Assembly (NCBI GenBank): GCA_018971455.1
Contig: JAGXAV010000035.1
Span: 1 to 10,605, forward strand
Length of the DNA stretch: 10,605 bases
Direction of reading: 5' to 3'
From: Rhodospirillales bacterium
Lineage (GTDB): Bacteria; Pseudomonadota; Alphaproteobacteria; Acetobacterales; Acetobacteraceae
A program made the position numbers and the translations under genes. Shown here in pieces: positions 1-6,281 of this stretch. Below the pieces are notes generated by a model that was given only the letters and a program-made list of their open reading frames with translations, was not told where the DNA came from and ran no database searches. Each line of letters starts with the position of its first letter. Positions within the stretch are counted from its first letter, which is position 1.

Positions 1-21
1 CAGCCAAAAAAGATCCGACAT
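1..21 (-). CDS. IS5-family transposase, N-terminal start only (runs off left edge)
   Basis: Reading the minus strand from 21 down to 1 gives ATG followed by six codons, MSDLFWL, all open to the edge. An 8-base Shine-Dalgarno (AGGAGGGG, 36 to 29) sits 7 bases upstream, which is near-ideal spacing and better than that of most genes here. From memory, MSDLFWL followed by T(D/E)AQM is the usual N-terminus of a large group of IS5-family (DDE, IS4/IS5 superfamily) transposases in alphaproteobacteria. Only seven residues are visible, so the family call rests on that short match plus the start signals. It lies just downstream of argE in the same direction, so read-through from the argE operon would enter it. 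The A/T-rich codons (CTT, TTT) differ from the neighbouring genes, as expected for an IS. Confidence 0.6.
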
Positions 22-23
22 GC

Positions 24-48
24 TTCAACCCCTCCTGAAGGAGTTGAA
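24..48 (-). promoter_or_regulatory. Inverted repeat covering the transposase Shine-Dalgarno
   Basis: On the minus strand the sequence reads TTCAA-CTCCT-TC-AGGAG-GGG-TTGAA. The outer arms TTCAA/TTGAA and inner arms CTCCT/AGGAG pair, with GGG bulged. The inner arm CTCCT is an anti-Shine-Dalgarno that would mask the AGGAG of the transposase ribosome binding site. This is seen directly; the regulatory role is inferred by analogy with IS elements that hide their start in read-through transcripts. A six-T run at 11-6 follows on the minus strand but is 12 bases from the stem and inside the coding start, so a plain terminator is less likely. Confidence 0.45.
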
Positions 49-92
49 CCGAACACGCCGTGGTCAACGCAATGGGTACGGAGCCTAGCGCG

Positions 93-1250
93 CTAATGCG
101 AGAGCTGGCGCACCAGGCCCGCGATGAACCGGTCGCAGGCGGCGAGCTGGTCGAGGGCGACGTATTCGTCGGCCTTGTGGGCCTGCGCGATGCTGCCCGG
201 GCCGCAGACCAGGGCCGGGACGCCGCCTTGCTGAAAGAAGCCGGCCTCGGTGCCGTAGCCGACCTTCTCCACCGTCTGGTCGGCGAGCAGCGCGAGGGCC
301 GCGCGAAACATCGGCGCATCCTCGCACGGCGCCAGCGCCGGGATGGCATTGACCAGGGTGAAATCGATGCCGCAATCAGGGTCGATGCGCCGCATGGTCG
401 CGCTGAGCTCGGCTGCGAGCGTGGTCAGTTCACCGATGATGCGCTCGGGGTCGAAGCCCGGAATGGTGCGGTAGTCGAACAGGAACCCGGCTTCGGCCGG
501 CACGATGTTGGCGCCGTTGCCGCCGCCGAACAGATTCGTGGAGATGGTGGTGAAGGGCACGTCGAACCCATCGGCGCGCGCGCCGTGCCGGCATTCGCGT
601 TCGCCGATCTCCTGGATGCGCGCGACGAGGCGGGCCGCGTATTCGATGGCGTTGACGGCGGTGTGGGTCAGGGAGGAATGCGCGGCACGCCCGCGCACCT
701 GGCAGCGATAGACCCGCCCGCCCTTGTGCGCCGACACCACGCGCATCGAAGTCGGCTCGCCGACGATGCAGAAGGCGGGGCGCACATCCCACTCGGCCAT
801 CGCCGCGATCAGGTGCGGGATGCCGAGGCAGCCCAGCTCCTCGTCATAGGTCAGGGCGACGTGGATCGGCTGGCGCAGCCGGGCCGCGGCATAGTCCGGA
901 ACATGGCCGAGCACGACGGCATCGAATCCCTTCATGTCGCAGGCGCCGCGGCCATAGACGCGCCCGTCGCGAATGGATGCCATGAAGGGATCGCTGGCCC
1001 AGTGCTGGCCGTCCACCGGCACCACATCGACATGTCCGCTGAGCACGAGGCCGCCCGGGCCCTCGCCGAAGGTGGCGAGAAGATTGGCCTTGGTGCGATC
1101 GTCATTCCAGTCCATGCGGGTGCGCGCGCCGTACGCCTGCATGTGCGCCCGCGCCCAGTCGATGCAGGCGAGGTTGGAGTTGCGGCTGACCGTGTCGAAA
1201 CCGATCAGCCGCTCGAGGCATACCAGCGTGCGCGGGTCGGGCTGCGTCAT
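93..1250 (-). CDS. argE: ArgE-like acetylornithine deacetylase / N-acyl amino acid deacylase (M20 family)
   Basis: This 385-residue cytosolic metallohydrolase of the M20/ArgE-DapE family is close in length to E. coli ArgE (383). The two-zinc site is complete: H73 and D75 in SGHVDVVPVDG, bridging D105 in GRGACDMKG, general base E137 and ligand E138 in TYDEELG, E165 in VGEPTS, and H358 in AQAHKADEYV. The lid/dimerisation domain lies roughly at 170-285. Known members remove acetyl or other acyl groups from N-acyl amino acids. Because it follows an aminotransferase and sits beside a peptide-type importer and an amidase, a catabolic N-acyl amino acid deacylase is as likely as arginine biosynthesis. 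The start ATG at 1250 overlaps the aminotransferase stop (ATGA), indicating translational coupling; the open frame further upstream is only a shadow of that gene. A likely IS end lies within about 10 bases of the stop codon. Confidence 0.88.
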   Translation of the reverse strand: MTQPDPRTLVCLERLIGFDTVSRNSNLACIDWARAHMQAYGARTRMDWNDDRTKANLLATFGEGPGGLVLSGHVDVVPVDGQHWASDPFMASIRDGRVYGRGACDMKGFDAVVLGHVPDYAAARLRQPIHVALTYDEELGCLGIPHLIAAMAEWDVRPAFCIVGEPTSMRVVSAHKGGRVYRCQVRGRAAHSSLTHTAVNAIEYAARLVARIQEIGERECRHGARADGFDVPFTTISTNLFGGGNGANIVPAEAGFLFDYRTIPGFDPERIIGELTTLAAELSATMRRIDPDCGIDFTLVNAIPALAPCEDAPMFRAALALLADQTVEKVGYGTEAGFFQQGGVPALVCGPGSIAQAHKADEYVALDQLAACDRFIAGLVRQLSH

Positions 1251-2410
1251 TCCCTGTAGGCGGCGACGAAGCCTTCCAGCCGGTCCATTGCCTGCGTCAG
1301 CAATTCCGGGCTCTTGGCGTAACACAGGCGGATATGGCGCTCCGCCCCGCGGCCGAAGGCGATGCCCGGCGCCATGCCGATCTGCGCCTCGGCGACCGCG
1401 CGCTTGCAGAAGGTCAGCGTGTCGGTCACGCCGGCGACTTCGAACATGGCGTAGAAGCTGCCCTGGTTGGGGATGTTGCGCACACGCTGCATGCGTCCGA
1501 GGCGGGCATTCACCAGCTCGCGCCCGCCGCGGCAGCGCTCGGCGAAGGAGCGGACGAAAGCCTCGCCATGGCGCAGTGCCGCAATGGCGCCGTGCTGGAG
1601 GAATTCCGGCGCGCCGGAGGTGTTGAACTGAATGAGCTTCTCGAAACTCGCCGTGCAGCCCTCGGGATAGACGATCCATCCTAGGCGCCAGCCGGTCATC
1701 GCCCAGGCCTTGGAGAAGCTGTTGACGACGAAGACGGGGTCGTCGGGCAGCGCGATGTCGAGAAAGCTGAAGGCGACCGGCCGGTCATAGACCAGGCGGT
1801 GATAGACCTCGTCGGAGAGGATGGCGATGCCGCGGCTGCGCGCGAAGGCGAGCAGGGCGCTGGCCTGCTCGCGCCCGATCATCCAGCCGGTGGGATTGCC
1901 CGGCGAGGCGAGGTAGATGACCTTGGTGCGCGCGTCGCAGGCGGCGAAGACGGCATCCAGATCGAGCGACCAGCCATCCGCGCCGGCCGTCATCGCCACT
2001 TCGCGCACCGCGGCGCCGCAGATCTGCATGGCGCGCATGATGTTGGGCCATGAGGGGGTGATGGCGATGACGTTGTCGCCGGGCGCCACCATGCCCTGGG
2101 CGATCAGCATCACCGCGTTCATGCCCGAGCCGGTGAGCGCCAGGCGGTGCTCGGGAATGCTGACCCCGTAGATGCGGTGCAGATATTCGCCGAGCGCCTC
2201 GCGCAGCGCCGGAATGCCCCGGTTGGGGGTGTAGAAGGTGAGCCCCTGGGCAAGCGCCTGGTTCGTCGCGGCACAGATGAAATCCGGCGTCGACACGTCG
2301 GGCTCGCCGGCGAACATGCCGATGACCTCCGGGCGGCCATAGCCGAGCCGCCACACATCGACGATCGGGCTGTCTTCCAGGGTCTCGATATCCGGCCGGA
2401 TCAGGCTCAT
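1247..2410 (-). CDS. PLP-dependent class I/II aminotransferase
   Basis: This 387-residue fold-type I aminotransferase (AspC/AAT-I superfamily) transfers an amino group to a 2-oxo acid in the cytosol. All hallmark residues are visible: GSG(M)N at 94-98 for the cofactor phosphate, N172 in GNPTG, D200 and Y203 in SDEVYH, the Schiff-base lysine K234 in NSFSKAWAMTGWRLGW with phosphate-binding R242, and the substrate-carboxylate arginine R361 in HIRLCYA. The specific amino donor cannot be read from sequence. The start at 2410 was chosen because family homology begins there (SLIRPDIETLEDSPIVDV). The frame stays open upstream to 2680, but that part has no family similarity and lies in the divergent promoter region. 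The upstream GTGGGGA is a weak SD. It is the first gene of a two-gene operon with the M20 deacylase, transcribed away from the transporter operon. Confidence 0.92.
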   Translation of the reverse strand: MSLIRPDIETLEDSPIVDVWRLGYGRPEVIGMFAGEPDVSTPDFICAATNQALAQGLTFYTPNRGIPALREALGEYLHRIYGVSIPEHRLALTGSGMNAVMLIAQGMVAPGDNVIAITPSWPNIMRAMQICGAAVREVAMTAGADGWSLDLDAVFAACDARTKVIYLASPGNPTGWMIGREQASALLAFARSRGIAILSDEVYHRLVYDRPVAFSFLDIALPDDPVFVVNSFSKAWAMTGWRLGWIVYPEGCTASFEKLIQFNTSGAPEFLQHGAIAALRHGEAFVRSFAERCRGGRELVNARLGRMQRVRNIPNQGSFYAMFEVAGVTDTLTFCKRAVAEAQIGMAPGIAFGRGAERHIRLCYAKSPELLTQAMDRLEGFVAAYRE

Positions 2411-2588
2411 CACACATCCCCACTGCGCAAGGCCGCGCATGCAAGCCGAGGCGGGCCGCCCGGTCAACCGCAGCACTGGCCGATTGACGGGCGGAGGGGG
2501 GCGCGATCGGAAGGCCGGACCTGGCTGGCGCCGCCGCAGCTGCGGAGCCGTGCGGCCCGGATGCGGGCGGTGCGCGGCAAACGAGGCT

Positions 2589-2594
2589 TTGACA
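2589..2594 (+). promoter_or_regulatory. Candidate -35 element of the transporter operon
   Basis: TTGACA matches the sigma-70 -35 consensus exactly and lies 56 bases before the first start codon of the plus-strand operon. No good -10 hexamer is present 16-18 bases downstream (GGCACC and neighbours), so either the -10 is poor and activator-dependent or the match is chance. If real, transcription would start close to or within the inverted repeat at 2620-2639. Confidence 0.35.
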
Positions 2595-2619
2595 CGGTCA
2601 CGAGAGGCCATGGCACCGT

Positions 2620-2639
2620 CTGCATCAAACGTGATGCAG
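2620..2639. promoter_or_regulatory. Perfect inverted repeat, candidate operator
   Basis: CTGCATCA-AACG-TGATGCAG is an exact 8-bp inverted repeat with a 4-base centre, A/T-richer than its surroundings. It lies about 10 bp before the start codon of the 84-residue protein, and its last two bases overlap the Shine-Dalgarno AGGAGGG (2638-2644). The size and symmetry suit a dimeric repressor such as a GntR- or TetR-type protein; in RNA it could also form a short hairpin next to the ribosome site. No regulator gene is in the window. Confidence 0.55.
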
Positions 2640-2644
2640 GAGGG
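2638..2644 (+). promoter_or_regulatory. Strong Shine-Dalgarno of the 84-residue protein
   Basis: AGGAGGG lies 5 bases before the ATG at 2650. It is the strongest ribosome site in the plus-strand operon and decides that this small gene is real and starts here. Confidence 0.75.
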
Positions 2645-2649
2645 ATTGC

Positions 2650-2904
2650 ATGGGCCGAAAGACATTGGGCCGAAAGACATGGGGCGGCGCGCTGCTCGGC
2701 GCGGCGTTGCTGATGGGCGCGGGGAGCCAGGCTGAGATCCTGCGCGTCGGCCTGACCAGCGAGGCCAACGCCGCCGCGCAATGGCGGCGGCTGGACGCGC
2801 ATCTGTGGGAGGATGCCGCCGGCGGTTCGCTGGCCGGCCGCTGGCACCACGTCAACGCCAATCTCTGGCATTACGACGAGGGCGCGGCCCCCCGGCATCT
2901 CTGA
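2650..2904 (+). CDS. Small exported protein with a W-x2-[LV]-[DN]-A-x-L-W repeat, function unknown
   Basis: This 84-residue protein matches no family I recognise. It has a basic N-region (R3, K4, R8, K9), a hydrophobic core at 12-25 and a likely signal peptidase site after SQA (residue 28), leaving a mature periplasmic peptide of about 56 residues. The mature part contains two copies of a motif exactly 20 residues apart: W45-R-R-L-D-A-H-L-W53 and W65-H-H-V-N-A-N-L-W73. The segment EILRVGLTSEANA (29-41) resembles the mature N-terminus of family 5 binding proteins (typically LRVGL.SEP...DPH), so it could be a remnant of one. However, the strong ribosome site, G/C-rich third positions throughout and the ordered repeat argue for a functional gene. 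It is the first gene of the transporter operon, 76 bases before the binding protein, so a role in substrate capture or sensing is plausible but unproven. Confidence 0.65.
   Translation: MGRKTLGRKTWGGALLGAALLMGAGSQAEILRVGLTSEANAAAQWRRLDAHLWEDAAGGSLAGRWHHVNANLWHYDEGAAPRHL
2651..2680 (+). repeat. Exact 15-bp tandem duplication
   Basis: TGGGCCGAAAGACAT occurs twice head to tail (2651-2665 and 2666-2680). It keeps frame and duplicates five codons, giving M-GRKTL-GRKTW at the start of the small exported protein, so the basic N-region of its signal peptide is doubled. It looks like a recent slippage or duplication event. Confidence 0.95.
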
Positions 2905-2911
2905 ACCTTCA

Positions 2912-2936
2912 GGCGGCGGGCCTTGACCCCGCCGCC
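2912..2936 (+). promoter_or_regulatory. Intercistronic GC hairpin
   Basis: GGCGGCGGG (2912-2920) and CCCGCCGCC (2928-2936) form a perfect 9-bp all-G/C stem with a 7-base loop, 7 bases after the stop of the 84-residue gene. No T-run follows, so it is not a classical intrinsic terminator. It could act as an RNA-stability or processing element, or partial attenuator, separating expression of the small gene from the binding protein. Confidence 0.55.
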
Positions 2937-2980
2937 GGCCGCTGGTGATGTTCGCCCGCTGATATCCGCAGGAGCCCACC

Positions 2981-4459
2981 ATGCGCGCTGTTTCCGCTGC
3001 CCTGGCGCCGCTCGCGCTCGGCATGATGTTCCTCGCCGGCGCCGCCCATGCGAAGGACACGCTGACGCTCGGCATGGTGCTGGAACCGCCGATCCTCGAC
3101 CCCACGGCCGGCGCCGCGGCGGCGATCAGCGAGGTGACCTACGCCAACATCTACCAGGGGCTGACCCGCATCGACGAGCATGGTGCCGTTCAGCCGGCGC
3201 TGGCGAAGAGCTGGACGCTGGCGCCGGACGGGCTGGCCTACAGCTTCAAGCTGCAACCCGGCGTGAAATTCCATGACGGCGAGAAATTCGATTGCAGCAC
3301 GGTGCAGTTCGCCTACGGCCGCGCCGCCGCCAAGGACAGCGTGAACCCCCAGAAGCCGATCTTCGAGCCGATCGCCGGCGTCACCTGCCCCGATCCGCTG
3401 ACCGCGGTGGTGGCGCTGAAGCGGCCGACCGGCGGCTTCCTGTTCAGCATGGGGCTGGCCGCGGCGGTGATGGTGGCGCCTGATTCGGTGAAGGACGACA
3501 AGACCCACCCGGTGGGCACCGGGCCGTTCATCTTCAAGCAGTGGATCAAGGGCGACCGCGTGGAGCTGGCGCGCAACCCGCATTACTGGGGCGCGCCGGC
3601 GAAGCTGGCCGGCGTGACGTTCCGCTTCATCGCCGATCCTTCGGCCGCGACGACGGCGGTGATGGCCGGCGACATCGACGCCTTCTCGCTGTTTCCCGCC
3701 CCCGAGGCGCTGGATGCCATCAGGAAGGATCCGCGCTTCAAGGTCGTCGTCGGCACCACCGAGGGCAAGACGATCCTGGCCCTGAACAACGGCCGCAAGC
3801 CGTTCAGCGATGTGCGGGTACGCCGGGCGCTGGCCTATGCGATCGACCGCAACGCGTTGATCACGGCCCTCGGCGGCTACGGCACGCCGATCGGCTCGCA
3901 CTACATTCCGGGCGATCCCGGCTTCGTGGACCTGACCGGCGCCTACCCGTACGGCCCGGCCAAGGCGCGCGCGCTGCTGGCTGAGGCCGGCGTGAAGCCG
4001 GGCACGCAGATGGTCATCAAGCTGCCGCCGCCACCCTATGCCCGGCGCGGCGGCGAGGTGATCGCGGCGATGCTCCAGCAGGTCGGCATCAACGCCAAGC
4101 TGGTGCCGGTGGAATGGGCGCAATGGCTCGACCAGGTGTTCCGCCACGGCGATTTCGACATGACTATCATCAGCCATGTCGAGCCGCGCGACCTCGATAT
4201 CTATGCGCGGCCGAAATATTATTTCGATTACCACTCGGCAGCCTATGACGCGCTGTTCAAGCGCTACACCGAGGCGGTGGACGACAAGCTGCGGCTCGAC
4301 CTGGCCGGCCAGCTGCAACGCCAGCTTTCCGCCGACGAACCCAACGTGTTCCTCTTCGCCCTGCCCAAGATCGGCGTGTGGAACGCCAAGCTGCACGGGC
4401 TGTGGACGAGCAACCCGATCTTCGCCAACGACGTGACCGGCGTGTACTGGGCGAACTGA
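2981..4459 (+). CDS. ABC transporter substrate-binding protein, family 5 (dipeptide/oligopeptide type)
   Basis: This 492-residue periplasmic binding protein of the DppA/OppA family (SBP_bac_5) is of usual length. A Sec signal peptide spans residues 1-24 with cleavage after AHA. The mature N-terminus TLTLGMVLEPPILDPT and the early ANIYQGLTRIDEHG and ALAKSWTLAPDGLAYSFKL segments are typical of the family, as are VGTGPFIFKQW and FSDVRVRRALAYAIDR in the middle. Only two cysteines are present, C105 and C136, which may form a disulfide. It lacks a lipobox, so it should be soluble in the periplasm. It captures a peptide-like or amine-containing ligand and delivers it to the two permeases that follow. 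The start at 2981 is supported by CAGGAG 6 bases upstream. Substrate specificity cannot be read directly; the neighbouring amidase and oxidoreductase suggest an amide or modified amino acid. Confidence 0.93.
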   Translation: MRAVSAALAPLALGMMFLAGAAHAKDTLTLGMVLEPPILDPTAGAAAAISEVTYANIYQGLTRIDEHGAVQPALAKSWTLAPDGLAYSFKLQPGVKFHDGEKFDCSTVQFAYGRAAAKDSVNPQKPIFEPIAGVTCPDPLTAVVALKRPTGGFLFSMGLAAAVMVAPDSVKDDKTHPVGTGPFIFKQWIKGDRVELARNPHYWGAPAKLAGVTFRFIADPSAATTAVMAGDIDAFSLFPAPEALDAIRKDPRFKVVVGTTEGKTILALNNGRKPFSDVRVRRALAYAIDRNALITALGGYGTPIGSHYIPGDPGFVDLTGAYPYGPAKARALLAEAGVKPGTQMVIKLPPPPYARRGGEVIAAMLQQVGINAKLVPVEWAQWLDQVFRHGDFDMTIISHVEPRDLDIYARPKYYFDYHSAAYDALFKRYTEAVDDKLRLDLAGQLQRQLSADEPNVFLFALPKIGVWNAKLHGLWTSNPIFANDVTGVYWAN

Positions 4460-4468
4460 GCCGTCCTC

Positions 4469-5449
4469 ATGCGTGGCCCCATGGGTGGCCTCGTGCTGCG
4501 GCGGCTGGCGGGGCTCCTGCTGACCCTGCTGGCCGCTTCCCTGGTGGTGTTCCTCGTGCTGCAGGTGCTGCCCGGCGATCCGGCGCTGCTGATGCTGGAC
4601 ACTTCGGCGCGCGCCGACACGCTGGCGGCACTGCGCCACCAGATGGGCCTCGATCGGCCCGCCTGGATCCGCTACCTCACCTGGGTCTGGGGCCTCGCGC
4701 GCGGCGATTTCGGCACCAGCTACACCTATGGCGTGCCGGTGGCCGAGCTGATCCGCCAGCGCGTGCTGGTCAGCCTGCCGCTCGCGGTGATGTCGGTGCT
4801 CCTCTCTACCGGCATCGCCATTCCGGTGGGCGTCGTGGCGGCGTCGCGCCGCGGCGGGGCCGCCGATGTGTCGCTGATGGGGGTGGCGCAGATCGGCGTG
4901 GCCTTGCCGAATTTCTGGCTCGGCCTGCTGCTGGTGCTGCTGTTCGCCGTGGCCCTGCCGTGGTTTCCGGCCGGCGGCTTTCCGGGCTGGGGTGCCGGGG
5001 CGTGGCCGGCCCTGCGCGCCCTCATCCTGCCCGCACTCGCGCTGGCGCTGCCGCAGGCGGCGATCCTGTCGCGCGTCACCCGCTCCGCCGTCCTGGAAAC
5101 GCTGGGGCAGGACTACGTGCGCACCGCGCGCGCCAAGGGGCTTTCGCAGCGCGCCGCGCTGTGGCGCCACGCGGTGCCCAATGCACTGATTCCCGTGGTC
5201 ACCATCATCGGGCTGCAATTCTCCTTCCTGCTGGCGGGCACGGTCATCATCGAGAACGTCTTCACCCTGCCGGGGCTCGGCCGGCTGGTGTTCCAGGCGA
5301 TCGCCCAGCGCGACCTGATCGTGGTGCAGGACCTGGTGGTGCTGCTCGCCGGCAGCGTGATCGTGGTCAATTTCCTGGTCGATCTGGTCTACCTCGCCCT
5401 CGACCCGCGCCTCGGCCGCGACGGCCTGCGCGGCGGGGGCGTGCGATGA
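4469..5449 (+). CDS. ABC transporter permease, DppB-like
   Basis: This 326-residue inner-membrane permease belongs to the BPD_transp_1 family. The N-terminal helix (LVLRRLAGLLLTLLAASLVVF) is followed by VLPGDPALLML and a periplasmic loop with the GLDRPAWIRYLTWVWGLARGDFGTS-type region characteristic of DppB/GsiC proteins, then five further hydrophobic segments. The cytoplasmic EAA-type coupling loop is GQDYVRTARAKGLSQRA with the conserved VPN following, and the C-terminal GLGRLVFQAIAQRDLIVVQ is also family-typical. It pairs with the next gene to form the transmembrane pore. It starts 9 bases after the binding-protein stop. No clear Shine-Dalgarno is visible for ATG 4469 or for the alternative ATG 4481 (MGGLVLRR), so the exact start is uncertain. 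Its stop overlaps the next start (ATGA). Confidence 0.93.
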   Translation: MRGPMGGLVLRRLAGLLLTLLAASLVVFLVLQVLPGDPALLMLDTSARADTLAALRHQMGLDRPAWIRYLTWVWGLARGDFGTSYTYGVPVAELIRQRVLVSLPLAVMSVLLSTGIAIPVGVVAASRRGGAADVSLMGVAQIGVALPNFWLGLLLVLLFAVALPWFPAGGFPGWGAGAWPALRALILPALALALPQAAILSRVTRSAVLETLGQDYVRTARAKGLSQRAALWRHAVPNALIPVVTIIGLQFSFLLAGTVIIENVFTLPGLGRLVFQAIAQRDLIVVQDLVVLLAGSVIVVNFLVDLVYLALDPRLGRDGLRGGGVR

Positions 5450-6270
5450 GGCGCGTGCTGCGGCATCGCAACCTGGCCATCGGCGCGGCGCTCAGCCTCG
5501 GCCTGCTCGCCATGGCGCTGACCTCGCTCCTGTGGACCCCCTATCCGCCGACGGCGATCGACATTCTCCATCGCCTGGCGGCACCCGGCTGGGCGCATCC
5601 GCTGGGCACCGACGCGTTCGGACGCGACGAGCTCTCCATGGTGATGGCCGGCGCGCAGAGCACGCTGTCGGTGGCGTTGATCGCGGTGGGCGTGGGGGCG
5701 GGGATCGGCATTCCGCTCGGCGCGCTGGCGAGTGCCGCGGGCGGCTGGACCGACGCGCTGGTGATGCGGCTGAGCGATCTCGCCTTCGCCTTCCCGGCGC
5801 TGCTGACGGCGGTGATGATCACCGCCCTGGCCGGCCCGGGTGCGGAAAATGCCATGCTGGCGATTGGCATCTTCAACATTCCGGTGTTTGCGCGCGTCAC
5901 CCGCGGGGCGGCCCTCGCGGTGCGCGAGCAGGATTTCATCATGGCCGCGCGCGCCACCGGCCGCGGCGAGCTGGGCATCATGCGGCGCCATGTGCTGCCC
6001 AACATCTCCGCCGTTCTGGTGGTGCAGATCACCATCCAGTTCGCGCTCGCCATCATCGCCGATGCCGGCCTGTCCTATGTCGGGCTCGGCACGCAGCCGC
6101 CCTTCCCGAGCTGGGGGCGCATGCTGAACGATGCCCAGACCTACATCTATCACGCCCCGCTGCTCGCGGTGTTCCCCGGCATCGCCATAACCCTGGCCGT
6201 GCTCGGGCTCAACCTGCTCGGCGACGGGTTGCGCGACGTGCTCGATCCCCGCCTGTCCACCCGCCGTTGA
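5446..6270 (+). CDS. ABC transporter permease, DppC-like
   Basis: This 274-residue inner-membrane permease is of the DppC/OppC type. The N-terminal helix is followed by HPLGTDAFGRDELSMVMAGAQ, the near-invariant signature of this subgroup, then membrane segments with FAFPALLTAVMITALAG. The coupling loop is EQDFIMAARATGRGELGIMRRHVLPN, and the C-terminus has ADAGLSYVGLGTQPPFPSWGRML, also a hallmark. It is the heterodimer partner of the upstream permease and is translationally coupled to it through an ATGA overlap with a G-rich tract just upstream. Homology begins at 5446, so the open frame extending upstream is a shadow of the first permease. No ATP-binding subunit gene follows; the next gene is an amidase. 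Confidence 0.93.
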   Translation: MRRVLRHRNLAIGAALSLGLLAMALTSLLWTPYPPTAIDILHRLAAPGWAHPLGTDAFGRDELSMVMAGAQSTLSVALIAVGVGAGIGIPLGALASAAGGWTDALVMRLSDLAFAFPALLTAVMITALAGPGAENAMLAIGIFNIPVFARVTRGAALAVREQDFIMAARATGRGELGIMRRHVLPNISAVLVVQITIQFALAIIADAGLSYVGLGTQPPFPSWGRMLNDAQTYIYHAPLLAVFPGIAITLAVLGLNLLGDGLRDVLDPRLSTRR

Positions 6271-6281
6271 AGGATGTCCCC

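Larger units (their letters stand above)
1..88 (-). mobile_element. Probable end of an IS5-family insertion sequence
   Basis: The stretch between the argE stop codon (93-95) and the left edge contains a transposase-type start (21 to 19) and a leader of about 65 bases. IS5-family elements often insert at YTAR tetranucleotides. A CTAG lies at 85-88, immediately followed on the minus strand by GGCTCCGTACCC, which could be the terminal inverted repeat reading inward. The boundary is inferred: the opposite IS end and the second copy of the target duplication are outside the window. Confidence 0.4.
2411..2649. promoter_or_regulatory. Divergent intergenic control region
   Basis: This 239-base gap separates the minus-strand aminotransferase operon from the plus-strand transporter operon, so both promoters should be here. 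Visible elements are a TTGACA hexamer (2589-2594, plus), a perfect 12-bp palindrome CCGCAGCTGCGG at 2534-2545, and a perfect 8-4-8 inverted repeat at 2620-2639. Frames open through it on the minus strand give arginine/proline-rich products without recognisable domains. I see no RNA gene. Confidence 0.7.

Noticed and set aside
6..48. Rho-independent terminator for the argE operon (stem plus T-run on the minus strand)
   Set aside because: The T-run is 12 bases beyond the stem and forms the CTT-TTT codons of the transposase start; the stem is imperfect and better explained as masking the ribosome site.
60..1259. Plus-strand open frame of 399 codons opposite the M20 deacylase
   Set aside because: It lies over a gene with an intact metal site and homology along its whole length; the product is low-complexity A/R/G/E with no recognisable motif.
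2611..2626. Sigma-54-like element (TGGCAC followed by TGC)
   Set aside because: The GG and GC dinucleotides are 8 bases apart instead of the required 10, so it does not fit a -24/-12 promoter.
2411..2680. Upstream extension of the aminotransferase with MSFGPMSFGP at its start
   Set aside because: The repeat is only the reverse reading of the 15-bp tandem duplication; the segment has no family similarity and covers the divergent promoter region.
2909..5218. Very long minus-strand open frame (769 codons) opposite the binding protein and first permease
   Set aside because: Rich in R, H, Q and G with no domain; it is the antisense shadow of two well-supported plus-strand genes, a common effect in very GC-rich DNA.
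4378..5445. Upstream extension of the second permease frame, suggesting a permease fusion
   Set aside because: The extension is arginine/glycine-rich and runs out of frame through the first permease; permease homology starts at the ATG at 5446, which overlaps the preceding stop.
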